From Methanomethylovorans hollandica DSM 15978 (GTDB lineage Archaea; Halobacteriota; Methanosarcinia; Methanosarcinales; Methanosarcinaceae), in contig NC_019977.1 in assembly GCF_000328665.1 (NCBI RefSeq), positions 868,001 to 932,000 of the forward strand: a DNA stretch of 64,000 bases, in the 5' to 3' direction. The position numbers and the translations under genes were made by a program. Position 1 is the stretch's first letter, and each line of letters starts with the position of its first letter. Shown here piece after piece: positions 25,923-34,834 of this stretch. The notes under the pieces are model-generated. The model was not told the origin of the DNA. It saw only the letters and a list, made by a program, of their open reading frames with translations, and ran no database searches.

Positions 25923-26450
25923 ATGAAACTTAAGATCGAACATGGAAGATATATCATACTGGGCAGTATCGATGGGATACTGGCAGTTTTGGGTGTAGTT
26001 ATAGGAACCTCTCATGTTGCCAGTGACCCTTCCATAATAATCAATGCTGCTTTTGGAGGGGCTGTGGCACTTGCTCTTACCAACGGTGTGGGATCATACC
26101 TTGCCGAAAGTGCTGTAGAGTATGGAAAACTTGCAGAACTTGAAAAACCCCTTCTTCGAAGTCTGGCCTGCACTGCTATTGAAAAGCAGACCAAGCAGAA
26201 GATATGGAGCGATTCGTTCTTTCACGGCGGTGCCAGTTTCCTGGGATCAATGGTCCCTATAACGCCGTTTTTACTTTTAGATGAACATATGCTTACGGTT
26301 TCTATAATTCTGAGCATTGCCGTGCTTTCTATCCTCGGAATGTACTCCGGAAAACTTGCAAAGCAAAGTCTCATCAAACATTCTGCCCGCATGGTGGGTC
26401 TTGGAATAATTATTGTTATTGCCGTAACGTCTCTTGGACTTGAACACTAA
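25923..26450 (+). CDS. VIT1/CCC1-family (TIGR00267) membrane protein
   Basis: The 175-aa protein has five predicted helices and the family start YIILGSIDGILAVLGVVIGT (the G-x-x-DG motif of VIT transporters), followed by NAAFGGAVALALTNGVGSYL and AESAVEYGKLAELE. VIT1/CCC1 proteins move Fe2+ or Mn2+ across membranes; archaeal TIGR00267 members lack the cytoplasmic metal-binding domain, as here. The start has only a weak ribosome-binding site. Confidence 0.75.
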   Translation: MKLKIEHGRYIILGSIDGILAVLGVVIGTSHVASDPSIIINAAFGGAVALALTNGVGSYLAESAVEYGKLAELEKPLLRSLACTAIEKQTKQKIWSDSFFHGGASFLGSMVPITPFLLLDEHMLTVSIILSIAVLSILGMYSGKLAKQSLIKHSARMVGLGIIIVIAVTSLGLEH

Positions 26451-26526
26451 GTCTATCGGTATACTCTACAACTTTGAGTTCAGCCCCCTCTTTCACCCTT
26501 CATTTTAAATCCAATGTGGCTATATC

Positions 26527-27480
26527 ATGTTCAACATGATCGCTATTACAGTATTGCTCTTCATACTCAGCTTGCTTATGATAACCAAGGGAGCTGACTG
26601 GTTCGTGGAATCAGCTGTTTCCATTTCTGAAAAAAGCGGCATACCAAAAGTGATAGTCGGAGCAACTATTGTGAGTTTTGCCACAACCTCGCCCGAGTTT
26701 GCTGTTTCTGCAACAGCAGCGCTGCTTGGTCATACTGATATGACAGTTGGAAATGCTGTTGGTTCGGTGACGTGTAACATTGGTCTGATCCTGGGATCCG
26801 TCCTAGCGGTGAAGGCTGCTTCAGTAGATGTTGAAAGCTTTATACGTAAAGGCTTTTTCATGGCACTTGCAGGCATAACCCTTATTGTGGTCAGCCTGGA
26901 CCAGCATATTTCAAAGACAGATGGGATCATATTACTGATAATTTTTGTTGGGTTCCTTTATTACAATTACAAGTTGCAGCGTGCCATTTTTGATGGACCT
27001 GAAAAAGTGGAAAGGACACCCCTTAGAGAGATGCAAAAGGATATTGCGTATTTTCTTATAGGAGCTATCCTGGTTGTTATCGGAAGCAGGATAATGGTGA
27101 ATTCGGGAATCGAACTTGCCCGCATAGTGGGGATCCCTGAAATGATCATCAGTCTGACCCTGGTGGCTTTTGGCACATCTTTGCCGGAGTTCATAACCGC
27201 TATATCTTCCACCATGAAAGGACATCAGGATCTGTCCATTGGCAATATAATCGGAGCTAATACCATGGACATCACTTTGATACTGGGTGTGTGCGCTCAG
27301 ATAACCAGTCTTGAAATCCTGGACCAATCACTAAGCTACGATTTCCCGGCTATGCTGGCATTCGTATTCCTGCTACTCATATTCGGTGTGACAAAAAAAC
27401 GCCTTGAACGCTGGGAGGGAGCTTCCATGGTGCTGCTGTATGGCCTGTACGTTGCCGGATTGATGAGATGGTATGCGTAA
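26527..27480 (+). CDS. CaCA-family Ca2+/cation antiporter (YrbG type)
   Basis: The 317-aa membrane protein has the two inverted alpha repeats of CaCA exchangers: GATIVSFATTSPEFAVSATA with NAVGSVTCNIGLILG in the first half and SLTLVAFGTSLPEFITAISS with NIIGANTMDITLILG in the second, with the conserved acidic residues in both. About ten helices. It exchanges Na+ or H+ for Ca2+. It stands alone, next to the lipoprotein gene. Confidence 0.93.
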   Translation: MFNMIAITVLLFILSLLMITKGADWFVESAVSISEKSGIPKVIVGATIVSFATTSPEFAVSATAALLGHTDMTVGNAVGSVTCNIGLILGSVLAVKAASVDVESFIRKGFFMALAGITLIVVSLDQHISKTDGIILLIIFVGFLYYNYKLQRAIFDGPEKVERTPLREMQKDIAYFLIGAILVVIGSRIMVNSGIELARIVGIPEMIISLTLVAFGTSLPEFITAISSTMKGHQDLSIGNIIGANTMDITLILGVCAQITSLEILDQSLSYDFPAMLAFVFLLLIFGVTKKRLERWEGASMVLLYGLYVAGLMRWYA

Positions 27481-27551
27481 AATACAGACGCAGCGTAAAA
27501 CTACATCGATAAAGTTAAATCCTATTAACCAAGACTCATCTTGGGATCAAT

Positions 27552-27989
27552 ATGAATCTAAAATGGCTGATCGTTGCAATACTGTTGATAGCTGTGGCCG
27601 CTTCCGGCTGTGGCGATAAAGATACCGAGACCTATGAAACAGAAGACGGACAAAAAGTCCAGGTAACAACAGGGGATGAAGATGGCTGGTGTCCCGTGGG
27701 TACTTCATGGAAAACATCTAACCCCACAACAGGAGAGGAAGTTTCCATGGTCTATACCGGCACCAAGGAGATAGATGGCATAAGTATGTGTGTAATGGAG
27801 TATAAATCCACCAATCCTGATGATGAGGTTGCCAGAGTAGAATACATATTCTCAGAAGATAGCGAAACATTCAGCTGGAAAAGCTACTATGAGAATGGCA
27901 CTATTCAGAGCGAAATGACCATGAAAGATGGTAAAATGACCATGGTCGACGAAAACGGTCAGATCACTGAGTACGAATCTAACCAGTGA
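27552..27989 (+). CDS. Lipoprotein, hydrophilic, function unknown
   Basis: The 145-aa protein has a signal peptide (LKWLIVAILLIAVAASG) with a lipobox AASGC, then a hydrophilic, acidic domain (DTETYETEDGQKVQVTT... YTGTKEIDGISMCVMEYKS). The pattern is that of archaeal surface lipoproteins. No enzymatic motif is seen. Confidence 0.75.
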   Translation: MNLKWLIVAILLIAVAASGCGDKDTETYETEDGQKVQVTTGDEDGWCPVGTSWKTSNPTTGEEVSMVYTGTKEIDGISMCVMEYKSTNPDDEVARVEYIFSEDSETFSWKSYYENGTIQSEMTMKDGKMTMVDENGQITEYESNQ

Positions 27990-28270
27990 TTTTATTTTTT
28001 ATTTTTTTCAGATCAGTTGTTTTGGATCCGGTTAGATCGGTTTTAACTATAAAACAGTTGCTATTGTGATCCTTTCATGATCAATGTAAAGAGGCTAACT
28101 GAATGGGGTATATTTGAAATCCTGTCTTTATGAACTAGTACCCCCTGCTTCGTATTATCTGGTTTTATGTCGGCATACCTGGTCCTTGATTTTACGGGTG
28201 CATCACATTCGCTCAAAGACCGGGGTCAAAAGAGATCTATCAATTTATGCTCCTTCTGGCAATTTCCTGA

Positions 28271-28320
28271 GTATAAAAGAAAGTTTGATAAAGGAGGATG
28301 GTATTTCAATAAATATTGAA
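28271..28320 (+). promoter_or_regulatory. TATA box and palindromic operator before 28362
   Basis: A TATA-like GTATAAAAG (28271-28279) is followed about 30 nt on by TTCAATAAATATTGAA (28305-28320), a perfect inverted repeat with a 4-bp centre, at the expected transcription start. The same half-sites (TTCAA / TTGAA) appear at acr3 and at the 43.4-kb and 46-kb promoters, pointing to ArsR-type control. Confidence 0.6.
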
Positions 28321-28361
28321 GCATCTCGTACTTGAGGCATTACAAACAAAGAGGACTGAAA

Positions 28362-28658
28362 ATGAGAGTTGCACATACAGAAAAGATCCTTCCCTGTATA
28401 GCTGATCCCTGGAAGCTGAGGATCATTGCGCAACTGGATGAAGAGCCAGACCTCCCTCTGATAGCCAGATATCTTGATGGCAAGTATTCCGAGAAACTGG
28501 GTATGGTGGTCGTAAGAAGCGGCATTGTAGAAATGAACTTTTTTCAGAATGGCCAGATCACAATCAGAATGGTCGACTCGGAAGAAGAGGCTATCAGCTT
28601 CGTAAATAAGATACTTGCAATGGCATACCACAAAGCAATGATAGCAGGAGACCTTTGA
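28362..28658 (+). CDS. Conserved-looking small protein under ArsR-like operator
   Basis: The start at ATG 28362 follows GAGGACTG. The 98-aa product (MRVAHTEKILPCIADPWKLR, a segment GMVVVRSGIVEMNFFQNGQI, DSEEEAISFVNKILAMAYH) is soluble with a mix of strands and helices; no family was recognised. A single Cys near the N-terminus could bind a metal(loid). The operator upstream links it to the metal(loid) genes around it. It converges on the ArsG-like gene. Confidence 0.7.
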   Translation: MRVAHTEKILPCIADPWKLRIIAQLDEEPDLPLIARYLDGKYSEKLGMVVVRSGIVEMNFFQNGQITIRMVDSEEEAISFVNKILAMAYHKAMIAGDL

Positions 28659-28688
28659 GGATGGTATGCAATTTGTATCAGTCCTCAC

Positions 28689-29399
28689 TTAAGGAATAAA
28701 GATCCTTGAATAGTACAAGCCTACAACTATGAAGATCAATGCTACTACTTTTCTCATAATCTTTTCAACAATCTGAAGCTTATTTACGAATGCCCCTACT
28801 CTGGAAACAGAGTATGCCAGCAGCATTGAGAAGAACAACACCGGCAAAGCTGTTGCTATGGCAAAGACCGAGGGTATGATGATCGCATCACCTGCTGCCA
28901 TTGCTACGGGTATAAGCATTCCAAAGAACAGCACTGCACTGAAAGGACAGAACGAGAGAGCGAAAACAAAGCCCAATAGGAATCCACCCAGATAACCTTT
29001 ATCTGCGTATTTTTGAACCAGACCACTGATCATACCGCATCCTTTGGAAAACTGGAGCCTGTCGGCTGTTAGCATGAGAACTCCAAGGAGAATAAGGAAT
29101 GGTCCCAGTAAAATCTCTCCATATTGCTGCAACAATTGAGCAAGATTCTGGCTGCTCAGGCCGATCCAAAGGATCAATGATGCTACCAGCACGTATGCGA
29201 CCATTCGCCCTAATGTGTAGACTAAGCCAACAGCCAGCGTATGACTGCCCTGATCGATCCTTTTGGAGATATACGCTATAGCTGTAATGTTCGTTGTAAG
29301 AGGACAGGGACTTATTGCAGTCATAAGACCAATGAAAAATGCGGCAACCAGTGGAATATCACTGGAACCCATAGACTGCATGAATTCGAGGAGAGTCAT
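28689..29399 (-). CDS. ArsG-like membrane transporter (CcdA/DsbD superfamily)
   Basis: The 236-aa protein has six helices and the DsbD/CcdA-type Pro-Cys-Pro elements: LMTAISPCPLTTNITAIA and FALSFCPFSAVLFFGML. The ArsG subgroup of this family is described with ArsE/ArsF in Shewanella as exporter of aromatic arsenicals and partner in nitrophenyl-arsenical reduction. It is the last gene of a four-gene minus-strand group that starts with an ArsF-like protein. Assignment to ArsG is from context plus fold; the substrate here is unknown. Confidence 0.75.
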   Translation of the reverse strand: MTLLEFMQSMGSSDIPLVAAFFIGLMTAISPCPLTTNITAIAYISKRIDQGSHTLAVGLVYTLGRMVAYVLVASLILWIGLSSQNLAQLLQQYGEILLGPFLILLGVLMLTADRLQFSKGCGMISGLVQKYADKGYLGGFLLGFVFALSFCPFSAVLFFGMLIPVAMAAGDAIIIPSVFAIATALPVLFFSMLLAYSVSRVGAFVNKLQIVEKIMRKVVALIFIVVGLYYSRIFIP

Positions 29400-29418
29400 T
29401 TTTATTTACCTTTGATTT

Positions 29419-29949
29419 TTATGCCTTTCCATCTTTTACTTCAAAACTGCTTCCAATGAGATATTCCATTAGATACCCCACAAGAATGAATAAGGGTAAT
29501 GAAATTAATGTTCTTAAAATACTGAATTTGATACCAAGGTATCCGACCTCGATTCCCAGCATGGGAAGCTTCAGTGATGAGAAGGCCCCAAGATAAATGA
29601 AGATGTTCCTGACAGATGCACCTTTCTTATGTAAGATATATGCAACAGGAAAGGCTCCGTAAAGCGGACCTGCCTGCAGCATTGCCAGTAAAATTACTAA
29701 AAAAATACCTTTTGCTCCGGATTCCCTGCCTATGTGTTTTTCAAGCACTTCTTTCGGAAACCAAACATCAAAGAGTCCGATTATAATGAAAAGGAAAGGA
29801 ATGAATGAGATCATCTCTATAAAGAACTCTGTAAAATTTGAATCTATGACCTGGCCAGGTTTGAATCCTAGGAGATATGAGACTATGGAAAAGATAACAA
29901 ACAGGATTACCCACACATAATTCTTTATGTGTTTATTCACATTAACCAT
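29419..29949 (-). CDS. Permease, C-terminal-half-like subunit of a split DUF318 permease
   Basis: The 176-aa membrane protein resembles one half of DUF318/ArsP-type permeases (segments FIPFLFIIIGLFDVWFPKEV and LQAGPLYGAFPVAYILHKKG), with about five helices. It lacks the CSC motif seen in full-length homologues elsewhere in this window. It overlaps the upstream half-permease by 13 nt, so the two probably assemble. ORF length and start are supported by the overlap. Confidence 0.7.
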   Translation of the reverse strand: MVNVNKHIKNYVWVILFVIFSIVSYLLGFKPGQVIDSNFTEFFIEMISFIPFLFIIIGLFDVWFPKEVLEKHIGRESGAKGIFLVILLAMLQAGPLYGAFPVAYILHKKGASVRNIFIYLGAFSSLKLPMLGIEVGYLGIKFSILRTLISLPLFILVGYLMEYLIGSSFEVKDGKA

Positions 29950-30422
29950 CCCACTAAAATACCTATCAATATTGCTGCGATCAAATTCAAAAAATTTCTC
30001 AATAACGCTGTTTTCTTGCCAAAATACCTGATCTCAAGCGGCAATGTAACAACTCCCACCATCATCATTGTTGTCATAAAAACAGTAACAACAGCATATG
30101 TTGCCCCTTGACTAAGTAACGTAGCGGCCAAGGGATATGAAATAAATCCGGGTATTAGACTAATTGACCCAATAAAAGCAGCTATTGTAAAACCAAGCCA
30201 TCCTGAATTTGCTCCTAGATATTGCACAATAAAATGCTCTGGGATAAAGAAGAGCACGATGCTGATCAGGATCAATATGTTAAGGAACGGATGAAGAATA
30301 TTGAAAAGCATTTTGCCGCCTTTCTTTAAACCAAGAATAGTTTTGTCTTTGTCCAGAATATAGGATAAAAGTAAACTTACTCCGGTCAGCGATCCAAAAA
30401 TAATGCTGTTGTTAAAGGTCAT
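29937..30422 (-). CDS. Permease, N-terminal-half-like subunit of a split DUF318 permease
   Basis: The 161-aa membrane protein has the half-permease pattern FFIPEHFIVQYLGANSGW, GSISLIPGFISYPLAATLLS, then VTVFMTTMMMVGVVTLPLEI. Its ATG overlaps the ArsF-like stop (ATGA at 30419-30422) and its end overlaps the next half by 13 nt. It seems to be one of two separately encoded halves that in DUF318 permeases are fused. Confidence 0.7.
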   Translation of the reverse strand: MTFNNSIIFGSLTGVSLLLSYILDKDKTILGLKKGGKMLFNILHPFLNILILISIVLFFIPEHFIVQYLGANSGWLGFTIAAFIGSISLIPGFISYPLAATLLSQGATYAVVTVFMTTMMMVGVVTLPLEIRYFGKKTALLRNFLNLIAAILIGILVGWLM

Positions 30423-30871
30423 TGATCATTAACCTCGACTAGTTTTTTAGTTATAATTTCGCTCAAATAGGACATGTAAGCGTTCCTATCGTCGATCTTA
30501 TACCAGACATTCGTGTCCTGCTCAGCAGAAAAACCATCTTCAGTATATGTGCCTATCCACAACGAAGAATATGCAGCTCCATACCTTTGAGATAATTCTT
30601 TGTTTTCGGGTAGATCGAAGTTCACATGCTTGAACACAAGCTTGCCAGACTTAAGTTCATCTGAGAAATAAGTATTCACCGTCTCTTCAGCATAAGCTCC
30701 CACTGCTTGACAACTATAACATTGGTTTGTTCCATGGAAGTGAATAACTTCAATATGAGGCGATTCCTGCAAAGTTCTATCGACAACTTTCGTAGTCCCA
30801 CTATCATTATTTCCAACGCATCCTGCTGAAAATAAAGTCAGGACGAGTAACACAAAAAGTAACTTATTCAT
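30419..30871 (-). CDS. ArsF-like thioredoxin-fold lipoprotein
   Basis: The 150-aa lipoprotein has a signal peptide with lipobox SAGC, then a thioredoxin-like domain with IEVIHFHGTNQCYSCQAVG, in which C-Y-S-C is the redox motif, and a beta strand LVFKHVNFDLPENKEL. ArsF-family proteins (nitrophenyl-compound nitroreductase subunit) carry such a domain at the membrane. It is the first gene of the minus-strand group. The electron donor is probably the ArsG-like membrane protein, by analogy with DsbD; inference. Confidence 0.75.
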   Translation of the reverse strand: MNKLLFVLLVLTLFSAGCVGNNDSGTTKVVDRTLQESPHIEVIHFHGTNQCYSCQAVGAYAEETVNTYFSDELKSGKLVFKHVNFDLPENKELSQRYGAAYSSLWIGTYTEDGFSAEQDTNVWYKIDDRNAYMSYLSEIITKKLVEVNDQ

Positions 30872-30935
30872 CTGAACACCATATTAAATATATTTTTGTT
30901 GACTTTTTTTAATTAAAAAGAAAAAAAGGTTGGTA

Positions 30936-32120
30936 TCAATTCGCAAACCAACCTTTTGTTCTCAGACAAAATTTTACCAGCATCAACATCACAGGCACCT
31001 CAATAAGTACACCTACTACAGTTGCAAGTGCTGCACCTGAGGATAGACCAAACAGGATTGTAGCAGTCGCAATTGCAACCTCAAAATGATTTGATGCGCC
31101 GATCATAGCCGAAGGAGCAGCATCTTCGTAGCTCAGATGCAGACCCTTAGAGAGCACATATCCCAACAGGAAGATGAATGTAGTCTGTATGAACAGAGGA
31201 ATAGCTATCCAAAGAATCGTAAGAGGCTGTGAAATTATAGTTTCACCCTTGAAACTGAACAACAGGATAAGTGTGATCAACAAGGCTATAATGGTCACCG
31301 GAGTCAGAAAGTGTACAAAACTTGTGTTGAACCACGCTTCGCCTTTGCTCTTAATGATGAGCTTCCTAGAGATATATCCGGCAGCAAGTGGAAGTGCTAC
31401 ATATATCCCAATGGAAAGAGCCAATGCCTGCCAGGGAACCGGAAGTTTTCCTACTCCAAGCAGAAACCCTCCCAGAGGACCGTAAAAGAAGAGCATTGTA
31501 AGAGAGTTAATGGCGACCATCACAAGAGTATGGGCATCATTGCCCTTTGCAAGAAAACCCCAGACAAGTACCATCGCTGTACACGGAGCAATGCCCAAGA
31601 GGATACAACCGGCCAGATAACTGCGCCATAGGGGTATCTCAAGCATTTTTACACCATCTGACATCACAACAGTACCTTCACCATAGGTCGCACCTACTGG
31701 CAGATCAAGACTAAAGGGCATTTTAACAAGGTCCATAGCCTCCGGTCCTATAAAACCCAGGAAAAGCGTGCCCAGGAAAAAGACTGAAATAGCATACATG
31801 GTAAAAGGTTTTATTGCCCAGTTGATGAACAATGTGAGGGCCACAGGTTTGATGTGCTTTCCTGCTTTAAGCACCTCTCCAAAATCTATCTTTACCATTA
31901 TGGGATACATCATGAAGAACAGACATATGGCTATAGGTATCGAAACTACAGGGGCTTCACCAACATAAATGGATAGGCTGTCCAGATACAAAGCCACACC
32001 AGGAGCAAATCTTCCCAGTAGTATACCTGCGATGATACACAGAATGACCCATATAGTAAGGTATCTTTCAAAAACCCCCAGACCTTTGGGTTCTTTAGTA
32101 ATACAAGCTTCTGTTACCAT
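30936..32120 (-). CDS. acr3: Acr3-family arsenite efflux transporter
   Basis: The 394-aa membrane protein has ten helices. The key Cys lies in [20 protein letters not shown] and the conserved Glu in [23 protein letters not shown]-like segment [20 protein letters not shown] is typical of Acr3. It exports arsenite (and perhaps antimonite) using the proton gradient. The start has AAAGGAG upstream, a TATA element and a palindromic operator at 32155-32172, consistent with ArsR repression. Confidence 0.95.
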   Translation of the reverse strand: MVTEACITKEPKGLGVFERYLTIWVILCIIAGILLGRFAPGVALYLDSLSIYVGEAPVVSIPIAICLFFMMYPIMVKIDFGEVLKAGKHIKPVALTLFINWAIKPFTMYAISVFFLGTLFLGFIGPEAMDLVKMPFSLDLPVGATYGEGTVVMSDGVKMLEIPLWRSYLAGCILLGIAPCTAMVLVWGFLAKGNDAHTLVMVAINSLTMLFFYGPLGGFLLGVGKLPVPWQALALSIGIYVALPLAAGYISRKLIIKSKGEAWFNTSFVHFLTPVTIIALLITLILLFSFKGETIISQPLTILWIAIPLFIQTTFIFLLGYVLSKGLHLSYEDAAPSAMIGASNHFEVAIATATILFGLSSGAALATVVGVLIEVPVMLMLVKFCLRTKGWFAN

Positions 32121-32154
32121 ATCACTAAGTCTCCTTTATTTTATCATGAGAGGA

Positions 32155-32187
32155 TTTCAAATGAAATTGAAACACCTCTCGTATATA
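32155..32187 (-). promoter_or_regulatory. acr3 promoter: TATA and palindromic operator
   Basis: On the minus strand a TATA element (CTATATATACG, 32178-32188) lies just upstream of TTTCAA-N6-TTGAAA at 32155-32172, so a bound repressor would cover the expected transcription start. The half-sites match those at 28305, 43448 and 45976. Confidence 0.65.
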
Positions 32188-32382
32188 TAGTTGTGTATTT
32201 GTTGTCAACTAGCATTTCCTTTGAACTTTCAAGTCAGTCATTAAGATCAATTCCATTCTCAGCAGAAATCCCTAATGCTGAAGAGAGTGATTATGATAGT
32301 TCCCACTGGCTTTGTTCAAAATGAAATGCATTTTCTCCTATGAAATTTAGGTAGTCGCTGAATATAACAGTACAAGTTTAAT

Positions 32383-32414
32383 ATCAAGATAAGTTGATGT
32401 GAGTGCATATATAG
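32383..32414 (+). promoter_or_regulatory. arsR promoter: operator-like palindrome and TATA
   Basis: ATCAA-N6-TTGAT (32383-32398) precedes a TATA element CATATATAG (32406-32414) located 23-31 nt before ATG 32437. The short distance suggests a leaderless transcript. The palindrome resembles the TTTCAA-N6-TTGAAA sites, so autoregulation by ArsR is plausible. Confidence 0.45.
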
Positions 32415-32436
32415 TGTTTATTTCTTATTTAAATCC

Positions 32437-32769
32437 ATGAAATGCTGTCCTTCTGACAAAGAAATAAAAGAAAAATGGGAGCAAAATATGGAACAGGAAG
32501 TTGCTATAGATGAAAATGAAATCAAACAAATGTGTAACCTTTTCAAGGTGCTGAGTAGTCCTATCAGATTAAGAATCGCGTATTATCTTTCAAAGCAGGA
32601 TTATTGCGTTGAGGCACTGGTTCATGCGTTAAATGAGAAGCAAAACCTTGTATCTCATCATTTATCCGTTATGAAACAAAATGGGGCTGTTGATTCTTAT
32701 AGAAATTCCAGATACACATATTACAGATTAAAACCGGAAGTAAGTCAACTACTGAACAGGAAGAACTGA
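32437..32769 (+). CDS. arsR: ArsR/SmtB-family metalloregulator
   Basis: The 110-aa winged-helix protein has the ArsR pattern LFKVLSSPIRLRIAYYLSKQ, the recognition helix NLVSHHLSVMKQNGAV and the wing RYTYYRLKPE. The classic ELCVCDL metal-binding motif is replaced by DYCVEAL, with a single Cys; an N-terminal pair (MKCCPSD) could supply other thiol ligands. It diverges from acr3 and probably controls it. The TATA position suggests leaderless translation from ATG 32437. Confidence 0.9.
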   Translation: MKCCPSDKEIKEKWEQNMEQEVAIDENEIKQMCNLFKVLSSPIRLRIAYYLSKQDYCVEALVHALNEKQNLVSHHLSVMKQNGAVDSYRNSRYTYYRLKPEVSQLLNRKN

Positions 32770-32805
32770 AAGTTTCTATCTGCCTGCAGGAGTTAATTAA
32801 TCTAC

Positions 32806-33783
32806 TCAACATACCTCATCCTCGCACACCCATCCTTTTCGGACCCACAACAGTATATGAGCTATGATACCAAGTACTGGCAGTTCTATAAGCGGTCCTA
32901 TCACAAGTGCCAGTGATATCAAAGGTTCCTGCGGGAAGGCTGTAAGTGCAATAGCCAGGACTATAGGGGAATTACGGGCAAGTGTTGTCAGATTAAGACT
33001 GGCCGTATCCTGGTATGAGAAACCAATGTATCTTCCGATCATCTGTCCGACAATGAACACTATTACAAAGAAAATTAAGACCGGAGTAATGAGTTTCAGC
33101 AGCATAAGGGGATTTTGGACCAATTGTTCACCCTGGGAAGCAAACATGGAAATGATAGCAAGGTTCAAAAACAGGAATTGTACATATTCAAGTTTCGGAA
33201 ACACCTTTTTTTCAAGCCAGTATTCTCCTTTTAGTCTGGGAACAAAGGTCTTTGAGACAAGGGAAAAGATAAAAGGAATGAACAGGACAAGGATAACGCT
33301 CTCCATAAGCAGGGCCGGGTCAATAGTTGCAATGGACCCTGCAAAGATCAAAAGGTACACTGGTAATAAAACCAACTGGAGAATAAGGTTCATGGGAAGT
33401 ATGGATGCTGACAGGGGTACGTTACCTCGCGCAATCCCTGTAAAGAGCAAATACCAGTCAGTGCAGGGAGTGACCATGAGCATAATAAAACCTATCCACA
33501 GTGCAGGTGTGTCCCTTAAGAACAAAAATCCCAGAGAAAATGCCAGAATTGGATTAAATATGAAATTAATGCTCGCGCTTATGCCTGCAAATCGCCAGTT
33601 CTTAAAAGAATTGCCCAGTTGTCTGAGAGGGACCTGTAAAAAGATACCCAGCAACATCACCATAAGAAAAGGAACGATGAAAAGATCAGCATAATCTCTA
33701 ACGATTGCACTTTGACCAAGGATAAGACCCAAGGCCACTGACATCAATATGAAGAAAGACTGGTATTTTTCTATGGAGCTCAT
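32806..33783 (-). CDS. Acr3/BASS-like arsenic resistance transporter
   Basis: The 325-aa membrane protein has about ten helices and the Acr3-related segment MLMVTPCTDWYLLFTGIARG, with the key Cys, plus GPLIELPVLGIIAHIL containing the conserved Glu. It is shorter and diverged from the Acr3 at 30936 and belongs to the arsenic-resistance branch of the bile-acid/arsenite superfamily. Two such exporters in one locus suggest different substrates, for example arsenite versus another metalloid or an organoarsenical. Confidence 0.8.
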   Translation of the reverse strand: MSSIEKYQSFFILMSVALGLILGQSAIVRDYADLFIVPFLMVMLLGIFLQVPLRQLGNSFKNWRFAGISASINFIFNPILAFSLGFLFLRDTPALWIGFIMLMVTPCTDWYLLFTGIARGNVPLSASILPMNLILQLVLLPVYLLIFAGSIATIDPALLMESVILVLFIPFIFSLVSKTFVPRLKGEYWLEKKVFPKLEYVQFLFLNLAIISMFASQGEQLVQNPLMLLKLITPVLIFFVIVFIVGQMIGRYIGFSYQDTASLNLTTLARNSPIVLAIALTAFPQEPLISLALVIGPLIELPVLGIIAHILLWVRKGWVCEDEVC

Positions 33784-33847
33784 AAAACACCTGATACCAT
33801 TTAATTCACACCGTTAACAATTGGTTATTCTGTATTTATAGTTATAG

Positions 33848-34597
33848 TTAGTATCCAAACAACAGCATTTGTAGACCTATTATGCATAACAATGTCCCGA
33901 CCAACTTATTGAATTTGTCTCTTGGGATATTTACTATTATTTTCATTCCTGCCCACGTTCCAAGAACCATAGAGACACCCATAAAGAAACCGATCGACAA
34001 AGCTGGCAATCCTATGCCCAGATATCGTTCATACACTATGGTTTTAGTGAGATGCATCGCTATTGCAGTCATTGCCTCACTTGCTATGTAAGATACCGGG
34101 GGCAGATCTAAAGATAAGAACAACGCTGCACCTATTGGTCCTGCACTGCCGACGAGTCCTGAAACAAAACCTGTTATTCCCCCACCTAGGATCATTGTAC
34201 TATTAGTGGGATGGAATTTCAATATCTTTAAATATTTCAATATCACGAACAGGATAATTGTAAATCCTATTAGGCGGGATATTATTTCTTTTGGCACTTC
34301 TACAAATGAATAGGCTCCTAAAACACTCATAGGCACAGCACCTAATATGAACAATAGAACAGGTTTCCATTTAATTTGCCTGAACCCAAAAAAAGCTCTT
34401 GAAAGGTTACCTATCAACTGTGCAATTGTCAGAACCGGGACTGCTATCGTTGTTCCTATTGTCTTTGTCAATAGCGGCAATAATAGCAATGCCCCGCCAA
34501 ACCCTGCTGCACCTGATATTGCAGCGGCTGTGAAACCACCAATAAATAGTATCAACAGGTCAATGGGATCAAGCATTAAAAAGACCTCTTTCATCAA
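33848..34597 (-). CDS. TauE/SafE-family anion exporter
   Basis: The 249-aa membrane protein has the family segments FIGGFTAAAISGAAGFGGAL (N-terminal) and FVSGLVGSAGPIGAALFLSL (second repeat), typical of TauE/SafE sulfite or sulfur-anion exporters with two internally related halves. Substrate unknown; its location next to the arsenic exporters is suggestive only. Confidence 0.85.
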   Translation of the reverse strand: MMKEVFLMLDPIDLLILFIGGFTAAAISGAAGFGGALLLLPLLTKTIGTTIAVPVLTIAQLIGNLSRAFFGFRQIKWKPVLLFILGAVPMSVLGAYSFVEVPKEIISRLIGFTIILFVILKYLKILKFHPTNSTMILGGGITGFVSGLVGSAGPIGAALFLSLDLPPVSYIASEAMTAIAMHLTKTIVYERYLGIGLPALSIGFFMGVSMVLGTWAGMKIIVNIPRDKFNKLVGTLLCIIGLQMLLFGY

Positions 34598-34634
34598 TTG
34601 AATAGACTGTCATTTAATACCAATCCTCTATTTT

Positions 34635-34806
34635 GGCTCTATTGAACATCGTGTGGGTAATTGCAGCAACAGCACATTACAATTCCCCATAAAATAACAA
34701 TTCACTGCATACTAAATATCCGCTGAAATCAGGAATCCACACCATGCGATCTAGTTGTCATGAACACAAAAATCGTTTCTGTAAATCAGAATACTCTATT
34801 TCTATA
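34635..34806 (+). repeat. Inverted-repeat element, copy 2 (3' truncated)
   Basis: The left end (GAACATCGTGTGGGTAATTG) and interior match the copies at 20348 and 39226, but the right terminal repeat (CCCACTCAATGTTGTGGAG) is missing; the match fades at about 34806 in A/T-rich sequence before corA. It is a decayed copy between the tauE-like and corA genes. Confidence 0.65.
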
Positions 34807-34834
34807 AAATAATAGAAATGAAATGCTTTGACAT

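Noticed and set aside
28114-28335. TTG-initiated 73-codon frame upstream of the 28362 gene
   Set aside because: Weak start, no ribosome-binding site, and it runs through the TATA box and operator of the next gene.
32864-33694. Long antisense frame (276 codons) across the Acr3-like carrier
   Set aside because: Shadow of a real membrane protein gene on the opposite strand; composition is the complement of that gene.
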